Positions 1 through 6,039 of a DNA stretch of 8,012 bases are shown here, piece after piece. Made by a program: the position numbers and the translations under genes. The first letter of the stretch is position 1; every line of letters starts with the position of its first letter. The stretch spans positions 1-8,012 of the forward strand of contig CANDFU010000063.1 in the NCBI GenBank assembly GCA_947384095.1. The letters are read 5' to 3'. The DNA comes from an uncultured Roseburia sp. GTDB lineage: Bacteria; Bacillota; Clostridia; Lachnospirales; Lachnospiraceae. The notes below the pieces were generated by a model. That model saw only the letters and a list, made by a program, of their open reading frames with translations. It was not told the origin of the DNA and did not search any database.

Positions 1-238
1 CATCGCCGGTGAAGAAGGCATGTGCAGAGGCTGCGGTGCCGCAACGCTCTCCATCAGCTATTACGATATCGGATATACCGCCGGCGAAATGGCATATGAC
101 ATTCTGGTAAACGGCGCCGACATCACTACCATGGATATCAAGTACGCTCCTGCCGTCACCAAAGAGTACAACGCGGAAATCTGTGAAAAATTAAATATCC
201 CGGTTCCCGAAGACTACGTCGCTATCAGCGCAGAATAA
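1..238 (+). CDS. ABC transporter substrate-binding protein, C-terminal part (TrpX-like, partial)
   Basis: This is the last 78 codons of a gene that begins before the window; the frame is open from base 2 and ends at TAA 236-238. The protein is the extracytoplasmic, normally lipid-anchored binding component that delivers ligand to the permease encoded next. The segment after the GEEG motif, with TLSISYYDIGYTAGEMA and a helix ending in a conserved Ile-Pro-Val-Pro region, matches the end of the ABC_sub_bind family (PF04392; TrpX-type proteins). In that family the tail usually reads as an NlxxA-like helix, then IPxxxxxxA; here it is NAEICEKLNIPVPEDYVAISAE-like. Two cysteines spaced CxxC lie near the start of the fragment. 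It sits 15 bases upstream of the permease, so the two are co-transcribed. Family assignment is from memory of the motifs; the substrate (tryptophan, tyrosine or other) cannot be read from this fragment, and the signal peptide and promoter lie outside the window. Confidence 0.85.
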   Translation, partial: IAGEEGMCRGCGAATLSISYYDIGYTAGEMAYDILVNGADITTMDIKYAPAVTKEYNAEICEKLNIPVPEDYVAISAE

Positions 239-253
239 CAAGAGGGGGTTCTT

Positions 254-1198
254 ATGGCAATTCTTATGGCACTGGACCCGGCTGCCCTGCTCCGCTCAAT
301 GCCCGGCGCTTTTGCGCAGGGCCTTGTGTGGGGCATTATGGCTTTGGGCGTTTATATCACCTATCGTCTTCTGGATTTCGCCGATCTGACGGTGGACGGT
401 TCCCTCGCTACCGGAGGGGCCGTCGCCGTCATGCTGATACGCCTGGGCATGAATCCCTGGCTCGCACTTATTTTTGCATTTATCGCCGGTATGGCCGCCG
501 GTTTTATCACCGGTATCCTCCACACCGCGTTCGGGATTCCCGGCATCCTCGCCGGTATCCTGACACAGATCTCTCTCTATTCGATCAATTTAAACATTAT
601 GGGCCGCTCAAATCAGGCTGTCAGCGTAGACAAATATAATCTGGTGGTATCGCTCCGCTATCTCTCCGATTCCGCCTCCACGGAAATCCGGATATTTGCG
701 ACCACCGTATTATTCTGCGCCGTAATCATCGCTGTTCTGTACTGGTATTTCGGCACGGAACAGGGACATGCCATCCGCGCGACCGGCTGCAATCAGCAGA
801 TGGCGCGGGCGCAGGGTATCAATACAAATTTTCACACGGTCTTAGCCCTGATGCTCTCAAACGGACTTGTCGGACTCTCCGGCGCTCTGTATGCACAATA
901 CCAGGGCGCAGCCGACGTCAACATGGGCCGCGGCGCCATCGTTATCGGGCTTGCCGCCGTGATTATCGGCGAAGTCGTATTCGGAAAACTGTGTGCCGGA
1001 AAACATTTTGCTTTCGCCTACACCCTTCTCTCCGTGATTGCAGGGGCAATTATTTATTATATCGTAATGAACATCGTCCTGTGGTTAAAATTACCCTCCG
1101 ATGACTTGAAGCTTTTTTCCGCGATCGTGGTGGCAATTTTCCTTGCGCTTCCCTACCTGAAGGCAAAGTACCGGGGAAAGGAGAAACAAAATGGCTGA
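254..1198 (+). CDS. ABC transporter permease (TrpY-like, BPD_transp_2 family)
   Basis: This 314-residue integral membrane protein forms the channel of the importer. Its hydrophobic segments fall near residues 18-40, 52-64, 67-90, 93-113, 146-165, 194-215, 226-250, 259-280 and 287-303. The family resembles branched-chain amino-acid/ribose-type permeases (PF02653). The early FADLTVDGS motif (about 42-50) and GIPGILAGILT (about 94-104) are typical of the TrpY group. A cytoplasmic stretch, GHAIRATGCNQQMARAQGIN (171-190), is the likely coupling loop that contacts the ATPase. The ATG at 254 is chosen because AGAGGGGG ends five bases upstream; the in-frame ATG at 266 lacks such a site. The stop overlaps the ATPase start by eight bases, which suggests translational coupling. 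Length and topology are normal with no sign of damage. Class is confident, substrate is not: S. pneumoniae TrpXYZ relatives carry tryptophan, but paralogues differ in substrate. Confidence 0.9.
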   Translation: MAILMALDPAALLRSMPGAFAQGLVWGIMALGVYITYRLLDFADLTVDGSLATGGAVAVMLIRLGMNPWLALIFAFIAGMAAGFITGILHTAFGIPGILAGILTQISLYSINLNIMGRSNQAVSVDKYNLVVSLRYLSDSASTEIRIFATTVLFCAVIIAVLYWYFGTEQGHAIRATGCNQQMARAQGINTNFHTVLALMLSNGLVGLSGALYAQYQGAADVNMGRGAIVIGLAAVIIGEVVFGKLCAGKHFAFAYTLLSVIAGAIIYYIVMNIVLWLKLPSDDLKLFSAIVVAIFLALPYLKAKYRGKEKQNG

Positions 1199-1994
1199 AA
1201 TGCTCAAAATCGACAATATCCATAAGACATTTAACCGTGGAACCATCAACGAAAAGCATGCTTTAAACGGCGTCTGCCTATCCCTTGAAGAGGGCGATTT
1301 TGTCACCGTCATCGGCGGTAACGGAGCCGGAAAATCAACGACCTTAAATGCCGTCGCGGGCGTCTGGCCGATCGATTCCGGCAGAATCTATATCGGCGGC
1401 GACGATGTCTCACGTCTGTCAGAATACAGACGCGCCAGGTACCTCGGCCGCGTCTTCCAGGATCCCATGACGGGAACCGCAGCCACGATGTCGATCGAGG
1501 AAAACATGGCCATCGCGGCCAGACGCGGCGAATCGCGCGGCCTCTCCTGGGGCATTACAAAAAAAGAGCGCGTCTCCTATCGTGAAATGCTCAAAACCCT
1601 GGATCTGGGCCTGGAAGACCGCCTTTCCAGCAAAGTCGGCCTTCTCTCCGGCGGACAGCGGCAGGCGATTACGCTGCTGATGGCCACGATCATGAAACCC
1701 AGGCTTTTACTTTTGGATGAACACACGGCGGCGCTTGATCCCAAAACAGCGGCCAAAGTACTGGCGATCTCCGACAAGATCATTGCGGACCATCACCTGA
1801 CTGCGATGATGGTCACACATAATATGAAGGACGCCATCGCACACGGCAACCGTCTGATCATGATGCACGAAGGAAAAGTTATTCTTGATATCCGGGGAGA
1901 AGAAAAAAAGAAACTGACGGTGGAACACCTGCTGCATCAGTTTGAGAAAGTCAGTGGAGAAGAATTTTCCAGCGACAAAGCATTGCTGTCATAG
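1191..1994 (+). CDS. ABC transporter ATP-binding protein (TrpZ-like)
   Basis: This 267-residue cytoplasmic ATPase drives the importer. All nucleotide-binding motifs are present: Walker A GGNGAGKST (42-50, K48), Q-loop Gln at 90, signature LSGGQ (152-156), Walker B LLLLDEH (172-178, E177 catalytic), D-loop ALD (181-183) and H-loop His200. The residue after the catalytic Glu is His rather than the common Pro (DEHT rather than DEPT), which I recall as usual in this subfamily rather than a defect. The ATG at 1191 has AAAGGAG seven bases upstream (1177-1183), lying inside the permease gene. The ORF overlaps the permease stop by eight bases. It is the last gene of the operon, and a hairpin follows 17 bases after the stop. 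A short charged tail of about 35 residues follows the core fold. Function as an ATPase is very likely; substrate specificity comes from the missing binding protein. Confidence 0.92.
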   Translation: MAEMLKIDNIHKTFNRGTINEKHALNGVCLSLEEGDFVTVIGGNGAGKSTTLNAVAGVWPIDSGRIYIGGDDVSRLSEYRRARYLGRVFQDPMTGTAATMSIEENMAIAARRGESRGLSWGITKKERVSYREMLKTLDLGLEDRLSSKVGLLSGGQRQAITLLMATIMKPRLLLLDEHTAALDPKTAAKVLAISDKIIADHHLTAMMVTHNMKDAIAHGNRLIMMHEGKVILDIRGEEKKKLTVEHLLHQFEKVSGEEFSSDKALLS

Positions 1995-2011
1995 CTGCAT
2001 CCGCTGTCTGC

Positions 2012-2044
2012 GTGTGGCAGACAAAACGATCTGCCACACATTTT
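2012..2044 (+). terminator. Rho-independent terminator of the ABC transporter operon
   Basis: GTGTGGCAGA (2012-2021) pairs perfectly with TCTGCCACAC (2030-2039) around the eight-base loop CAAAACGA, then ATTTTAC follows. The hairpin starts 17 bases after the ATPase stop, where a terminator is expected. The T run is only four long, so efficiency may be moderate. On the - strand nothing T-rich follows the stem, so it is a poorer terminator for the converging sulfotransferase gene. An alternative stem, GTCTGC (2006-2011) with GCAGAC (2017-2022), shares bases with the first arm and cannot form at the same time. Confidence 0.75.
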
Positions 2045-2056
2045 ACAAAACACCGA

Positions 2057-3220
2057 TCAGTTGCCGTCATTCTGCTTTTTTGTTCCCGATATCCTCAGCC
2101 GCCCGCCGACTGCACGGACCGGATGTGATATCGCATATTTTATCTTCTCCCTCATGCTTCGAAATTCACTTCCCACTGTCCGTATTTCCTCTCTAAGCTC
2201 CTCATTTTCTTTTCGAAGCCGGCTCATCCCCATTGCTGCAAAGTAAATGACATCCTTTATCAGATACGGATTATCTGCCGTCCACTTTGGCAGCTCCGAA
2301 ATCGTTTCGGAAAACAGGCCGACGCCCGGCTCTCCCAGATACTCCTCGGCCACCCGCCGGTTCCCTTCTCGATACCTTGCCAGAAATTCCCTGCATTCGT
2401 CCTGTGAAAACAGCGAAGTCGGATATTCTCTGGCGCTGGCCTCTCCTATGGCCAGCAGCGTGTCGCGCATCAGTTCCATGTCTTTTTCCTCAAGGGAAGG
2501 CAGACCATTTATAATCCGCAAAATCTCATGTGCATTTCCTTTTAATCCCGGATTCTCCGTTTCTTCTGAAATCATGTACTCCCCCGTGATTTCCAGTCCG
2601 ACTGCGTGAAGAAAATCCGCATAGATCGATCCCGCAAAAAAGGATCCCCTCTGAAAACGGCGCACAATCACATTTTCTTTCCCCAGAACAGCCGCAATGG
2701 ACTCCAACTTTTCATAATAATCCAACTGAAACGATTTTGGAAGCCTGGAAACGTATTCATCCCATGTCGTAACAATCCTTCTTCTCTTGACATTCTGCTT
2801 CCAGAAAGATTCCACATAAAAATCCTGCCTCCGCAGATAGACAATGATTTTTACCTGGAAGCCATGCCGTTCCCCATCCGCTTTCAGCTCCTTCCAGAGC
2901 GTTTTTCTCACTTTATGTGTAGAGCGATAAATATGCTCGTCCGAAAGGATAATATTGTCATACGTATCAAACAGCTTTGCAATGATCTCCATCCCGGCCC
3001 GGTATCTGTTCTTTCTCTCCGCCCCCGCATGGTTTCCTTCATCACTCACATCAATCAGAAAATAGCCGTTTCTACCAACGGTAATTTCCGGACAGACCTC
3101 ACGCATGTCGGGAAAATGGTATCCATATTTCCGGAGTATTTCACGATTCTCCCAGCAGAATTTTCGAATTGCTGTCGATCCTGTTTTCGGCGTTCCGATA
3201 TGCACATATAATGTTTTCAA
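2057..3220 (-). CDS. Sulfotransferase-like protein with C-terminal coiled coil (PAPS-dependent type)
   Basis: The predicted product has 387 residues. Near the N-terminus, YVHIGTPKTGSTAI (5-18) is the 5'-phosphosulfate-binding loop of PAPS-dependent sulfotransferases, with Lys12 as the key residue. A second element, IIVYLRRQDFYVESFW (125-140), fits the 3'-phosphate-binding motif, with Arg130 and Ser138 eight residues apart as in classical sulfotransferases. ILSDEHIYRS (91-100) may contribute catalytic or substrate-binding residues (inference). Residues about 333-361 are rich in Glu, Arg and Lys with a heptad look, indicating a coiled-coil tail like those seen on some glycan-modifying enzymes. 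No signal peptide or membrane segment is seen, so it is cytoplasmic, and it probably sulfates a surface-bound or secreted carbohydrate precursor (inference). The TTG at 3220 is preferred because AGAAGGGTGGG ends six bases upstream; the upstream TTG at 3259 has no ribosome site and lies close to the probable transcription start. It is monocistronic, flanked by recD2 and the convergent transporter operon. No glycosyltransferase or PAPS synthesis gene is in view, so the substrate is unknown. Confidence 0.78.
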   Translation of the reverse strand: MKTLYVHIGTPKTGSTAIRKFCWENREILRKYGYHFPDMREVCPEITVGRNGYFLIDVSDEGNHAGAERKNRYRAGMEIIAKLFDTYDNIILSDEHIYRSTHKVRKTLWKELKADGERHGFQVKIIVYLRRQDFYVESFWKQNVKRRRIVTTWDEYVSRLPKSFQLDYYEKLESIAAVLGKENVIVRRFQRGSFFAGSIYADFLHAVGLEITGEYMISEETENPGLKGNAHEILRIINGLPSLEEKDMELMRDTLLAIGEASAREYPTSLFSQDECREFLARYREGNRRVAEEYLGEPGVGLFSETISELPKWTADNPYLIKDVIYFAAMGMSRLRKENEELREEIRTVGSEFRSMREKIKYAISHPVRAVGGRLRISGTKKQNDGN

Positions 3221-3237
3221 CTGTTTCCCACCCTTCT
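3218..3237 (-). promoter_or_regulatory. Ribosome binding site and TTG start of the sulfotransferase gene
   Basis: Read on the - strand, AGAAGGGTGGG (3237 to 3227) is followed by a six-base spacer and TTG (3220-3218). The protein then begins MKTLYVHIG, the usual compact N-terminus for this family, directly ahead of the PAPS-binding loop. This decides against the 13-residue longer version that begins at TTG 3259. Confidence 0.75.
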
Positions 3238-3262
3238 GCAGAAAATTTCTTTTTTGCAAAAA

Positions 3263-3271
3263 AATATAACA
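3263..3271 (-). promoter_or_regulatory. Putative extended -10 promoter element for the sulfotransferase gene
   Basis: On the - strand TGTTATATT (3271 to 3263) matches the extended -10 pattern TGnTATAAT at all but one core position. Transcription would start around 3255-3258, giving a leader of roughly 35 bases before the TTG at 3220. No good -35 box is found 16-18 bases upstream; the best nearby candidates (TTGCTA or TTTGCT) are 20-21 bases away. The surrounding DNA is strongly AT-rich, so chance matches are likely. Confidence 0.4.
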
Positions 3272-3277
3272 CTAATA

Positions 3278-3299
3278 TTTGTTTATTTTAGCAAACAAA
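3278..3299. repeat. Inverted repeat TTTGTTT-N8-AAACAAA in the AT-rich gap
   Basis: TTTGTTT (3278-3284) and AAACAAA (3293-3299) are perfect inverted arms seven bases long with an eight-base spacer, 22 bases in total. It lies just upstream of the putative -10 element of the sulfotransferase gene, where the -35 region would be. That placement suits a dimeric regulator site, but the AT bias makes coincidence plausible. Confidence 0.4.
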
Positions 3300-3301
3300 A
3301 A

Positions 3302-3316
3302 TTAATGTTACATTAA
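3302..3316. repeat. 15-base near-perfect palindrome TTAATGT-T-ACATTAA
   Basis: TTAATGT (3302-3308) and ACATTAA (3310-3316) flank a single central base. The palindrome begins 16 bases after the recD2 stop, and on the - strand it is followed by TTTTTG, so RNA could form a six-pair A/U-rich stem with a three-base loop and a short U run. It might be a weak recD2 terminator, a regulator binding site for the sulfotransferase promoter, or neither. Confidence 0.4.
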
Positions 3317-3331
3317 AGGGATAAACTGCTT

Positions 3332-5536
3332 CTAACTCTCCTGCAGCCTCTCACACAGCCCGCTGTACCGTCTCTGCTGAGAAACATTCCGGATCATCTG
3401 TCCAAATGTCCCGTCGTTTCCCACCAGAGTCACACAACGCCTCGCCCTTGTGACGGCCGTATATAAAAGATTGCGGTTCAGCAGCATCGAAGGACCGCTC
3501 AGCAGAGGGATCACAACTGCCGGATACTCACTTCCCTGCGACTTATGAATCGTAATGGCATAGGCGAGTTCCAGCTCATCCAGAAGCTTATATGGATAAT
3601 CCACCATCCGTCCCTCGTCAAACTCCACCGTCATCGCCTCCGCAAAATCGTTAATCTGGCGAATGATTCCCATGTCTCCGTTAAAAATTCCGGTCCCCTT
3701 CTCCACTGTCATCCCAAGCTTTGTGCGAATCTCCCACGGGATCTGATAATTATTCCGAATCTGCATTACCTTGTCGCCCTCACGAAATATTACCTCGCCA
3801 TGTTCGCGCTCTGCCTTGCGTTCCTCCGGAGGGTTTAAATAGCGCTGTAAAATTCTGTTCAGACGCTCCACGCCCAGAAGTCCTTTGCGCATCGGCGTTA
3901 AGACCTGAATGTCATACGGAGTCGCGTCTACAAACCGTGGCAGCTTCTGGTAAATAAGCTGAAGGACCACATTGATAATGACGTCCGCATCATAGCGCTT
4001 CAAAAAAAAGAAATCCATGCTCTTATTGTCAAGCGCCACTTCCTCCCCACGATTAATCTTATGTGCATTTACGATAATATCGCTGGTCGATGCCTGCCTG
4101 AAAATCTTTGTCAGCATAACCACATTACATACATGCGAGCGGATAATATCCCGCAGCACACTCCCCGGCCCCACACTGGGAAGCTGATTTTCATCGCCCA
4201 CCAGAATCAGCCTTGTCCCGACTGCGACTGCCTTGAGCAGAGAATGCATCAGTGAAATATCGACCATGGACATTTCATCCACAATAATCACATCCGTCTC
4301 CAGCGGGTTATTCTCGTTGCGCTCAAACCCTGCACTGCCCTCCACACCACCGGAGAGCTCCAGCATACGGTGCACGGTTCTCGCCGGAAATCCGGTCGTC
4401 TCACTCATCCGCTTCGCTGCGCGCCCCGTGGGCGCCGCCAGAAAAATATCCAGTCCTGTCAGTTCAAAATATTTGATAATCGTGTTGATCGTCGTTGTCT
4501 TTCCAGTACCGGGACCTCCCGTGATGACCAGAAGTCCTTTGCGCACCGCCTCTCTTACGGCCGTCCGCTGACGCTCGTCCAGCTCCATACCGGTCTGCTT
4601 TTCGATGGTCCGGATTCTCTCTTCGACCGCATCGTCCGGCTCGTCATAATCCACATTCAGCCGCTTTAACATCGCCGCCGTATTGGCCTCCATAAAATAA
4701 AAAGATGCCGCATATACCTGCGTCTGCCCCTCTGGTGATTTCTTCAGCATCACTTTCCGCTCAATAGCCAGATCCATATATTGCTTTTCAATCTGTGCGC
4801 CGTCCACGCCCAGAAGCTGTCCGCCTCTCCTTGTCAGCTCCTCCTGCGGCAGATACGTATGGCCTTCTCCCGCCGCCTGCTGTAAAACGTAGAGAATCCC
4901 GCTGCGCACCCTGAAATCCGAATCCATGCGGATGCCGACCCGCGCAGCGATCTCATCGGCAGTGCGGAACCCTACTCCCTCAATGTCATCTGCAAGCCGG
5001 TACGGATTTTCGCGGATAATCCCATACACCTCCTGTCCATATTCCTGGTACACCTTCACCGCCAGATTCATGGTAATGCCATATTGCTGCAGAAAAATCA
5101 TCGCCTGGCGCAGATCCCGCTTTTCGTTGACCTGATGTGCGATTTCCATCGCTTTCCGCTCACTGATCCCTTTGACCTCCGACAGGCGCTCCGGCTCCTC
5201 TTCAATAATCCGGAATGTGTCATCTTTAAAACGCCGCACAATGCGCGCCGCAAGCGCCAGGCCCACACCCTTGATGGCGCCGGATCCCAAATAGCGCTCA
5301 ATCGCCTCCTCATCTTCCGGCATTTTCTCCTCGAAACGCTCCACTTTAAACTGCCTTCCATAGGCAGGATGCTCCGTATATTCTCCGGATGCCTCGATAT
5401 TTTCCCCCTCCGCAAGCGCAGAAAAAACGCCCACGCAGGTAACTTCCTCCTCCCCGCTCACCAGATTAAACACCGTATATCCGTTGTCTGCATTTCTGTA
5501 TATAATATGCTCCACATATCCCGCCAGCTTTTCCAA
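3332..5536 (-). CDS. recD2: RecD2-type ATP-dependent DNA helicase (SF1B)
   Basis: The 734-residue product is a stand-alone 5'-3' DNA helicase of the RecD2/YrrC type, found in bacteria that lack RecBCD and involved in repair and replication-fork integrity. The N-terminus AGYVEHIIYRNADNGYTVF (5-23) starts the N-terminal extension typical of RecD2, followed by helix-hairpin-helix-like DNA-binding segments (about 84-130 and 155-225). Helicase motifs follow in order: Walker A GGPGTGKTTT (340-349), Ia APTGRAAKRM (368-377), II DEMSM (420-424), III GDENQLPSVGPG (447-458), IV around IFRQ (478-481), V ITIHKSQGSEYP (661-672) and VI LLYTAVTRAR (690-699). All catalytic positions look intact and the length is normal. 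The TTG at 5536 is chosen because GGGAGG lies six bases upstream and the family's conserved N-terminus starts right there; the frame is open for 37 more codons upstream, but that stretch is unlike the family and overlaps a terminator. No RecB or RecC homologue is adjacent. Confidence 0.93.
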   Translation of the reverse strand: MEKLAGYVEHIIYRNADNGYTVFNLVSGEEEVTCVGVFSALAEGENIEASGEYTEHPAYGRQFKVERFEEKMPEDEEAIERYLGSGAIKGVGLALAARIVRRFKDDTFRIIEEEPERLSEVKGISERKAMEIAHQVNEKRDLRQAMIFLQQYGITMNLAVKVYQEYGQEVYGIIRENPYRLADDIEGVGFRTADEIAARVGIRMDSDFRVRSGILYVLQQAAGEGHTYLPQEELTRRGGQLLGVDGAQIEKQYMDLAIERKVMLKKSPEGQTQVYAASFYFMEANTAAMLKRLNVDYDEPDDAVEERIRTIEKQTGMELDERQRTAVREAVRKGLLVITGGPGTGKTTTINTIIKYFELTGLDIFLAAPTGRAAKRMSETTGFPARTVHRMLELSGGVEGSAGFERNENNPLETDVIIVDEMSMVDISLMHSLLKAVAVGTRLILVGDENQLPSVGPGSVLRDIIRSHVCNVVMLTKIFRQASTSDIIVNAHKINRGEEVALDNKSMDFFFLKRYDADVIINVVLQLIYQKLPRFVDATPYDIQVLTPMRKGLLGVERLNRILQRYLNPPEERKAEREHGEVIFREGDKVMQIRNNYQIPWEIRTKLGMTVEKGTGIFNGDMGIIRQINDFAEAMTVEFDEGRMVDYPYKLLDELELAYAITIHKSQGSEYPAVVIPLLSGPSMLLNRNLLYTAVTRARRCVTLVGNDGTFGQMIRNVSQQRRYSGLCERLQES

Positions 5537-5548
5537 GGCAAACCTCCC
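5534..5548 (-). promoter_or_regulatory. Ribosome binding site and TTG start of recD2
   Basis: On the - strand GGGAGG (5548 to 5543) precedes TTG (5536-5534) by six bases. The encoded protein then enters the conserved RecD2 N-terminus within four residues. This supports a 734-residue protein rather than the 771-residue version starting at ATG 5647, whose first 37 residues are Arg/Gly/Pro-rich and unlike the family. Confidence 0.85.
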
Positions 5549-5603
5549 GTCATTCCCACGGGCAGCGAGCCGCACATCCGATCTCCCGCGCCCCGGTGCA
5601 CGC

Positions 5604-5637
5604 AAAAAGAAGGGCTGTATTCTTGCAACAACCCTTC
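5604..5637 (-). terminator. Rho-independent terminator after the flagellar genes
   Basis: On the - strand GAAGGGTTGT (5637 to 5628) pairs with ACAGCCCTTC (5618 to 5609) over ten positions including one G-U wobble, around a nine-base loop, and is followed at once by TTTTT (5608-5604). It begins 20 bases past the stop of the rod-binding protein gene. On the + strand the wobble becomes a C-A mismatch and no T run follows, so it works in one direction only. It separates the flagellar unit from recD2. Confidence 0.88.
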
Positions 5638-5657
5638 CCAGGTACAATTCAAAAATC

Positions 5658-6014
5658 TTATGATATATTATAGTTCCGCTTCATCTGCTCATATAATTGC
5701 TGGGTAAAACTTGTGGCCACCTCATCAACCACCTGATCGGCAACCATCTCAATCACACTGTCCATATGGAAATCCGTCAGCGTAGACAGCGCAGAGTCTC
5801 CCTCTTCTTCCTCGGAAAGCATATTTTCCTTTACTTCCTTTAAAACCTCTTCCACAAAATAAGACTCAAAATCTTTGCAGACCTGCATCAGCTCCTCATC
5901 CGTAGAATCGGATGAAATATTTCCCAGAGAACTTTTCAGTTCCGACGTATTGGCCGCAGCGTTATTGCGCGCCACATCAGCCATCGACGATATCGCATCA
6001 AACGAAACACTCAT
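5658..6014 (-). CDS. flgJ: FlgJ-like rod-binding protein (single-domain)
   Basis: The 118-residue protein matches the N-terminal rod-binding domain of FlgJ (PF10135), which caps or scaffolds the growing flagellar rod. The core is LMQVCKDFESYFVEEVLKEV (42-61), then a Ser/Thr region, then TDFHMDSVIEMVADQVVDEVA (80-100) and the end QQLYEQMKRNYNI (105-117), which is characteristic. There is no C-terminal muramidase domain such as the one in enterobacterial FlgJ, so peptidoglycan opening must come from another enzyme. The first 35 residues are Ala/Ser/Asn-rich and probably unstructured, as expected for a substrate of the flagellar export apparatus (inference). ATG 6014 has AAAGGAG seven bases upstream (6028 to 6022). 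The gene follows flhP by 25 bases and is the last of the unit, 20 bases ahead of a terminator. Confidence 0.85.
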   Translation of the reverse strand: MSVSFDAISSMADVARNNAAANTSELKSSLGNISSDSTDEELMQVCKDFESYFVEEVLKEVKENMLSEEEEGDSALSTLTDFHMDSVIEMVADQVVDEVATSFTQQLYEQMKRNYNIS

Positions 6015-6039
6015 AGCAGCTCTCCTTTCTATGTATCAA

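Noticed and set aside
2606..3211. Open frame of 201 codons on the + strand
   Set aside because: It lies wholly antisense to the sulfotransferase gene, has no ribosome site, and its product shows no family motif; it is a shadow frame.
3221..3259. 13-residue extension of the sulfotransferase from TTG 3259
   Set aside because: There is no ribosome site before it and it lies next to the likely transcription start, while TTG 3220 has a good site and the expected N-terminus.
5537..5647. 37-residue N-terminal extension of recD2 from ATG 5647
   Set aside because: The residues are unlike any RecD2 N-terminus, the reading overlaps the terminator hairpin, and the TTG at 5536 has a strong ribosome site.
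5084..5707. Open frame of 207 codons on the + strand
   Set aside because: It is antisense to the N-terminal half of recD2 and runs over the terminator; its composition (His, Arg, Leu rich) is that of a reverse-strand shadow.
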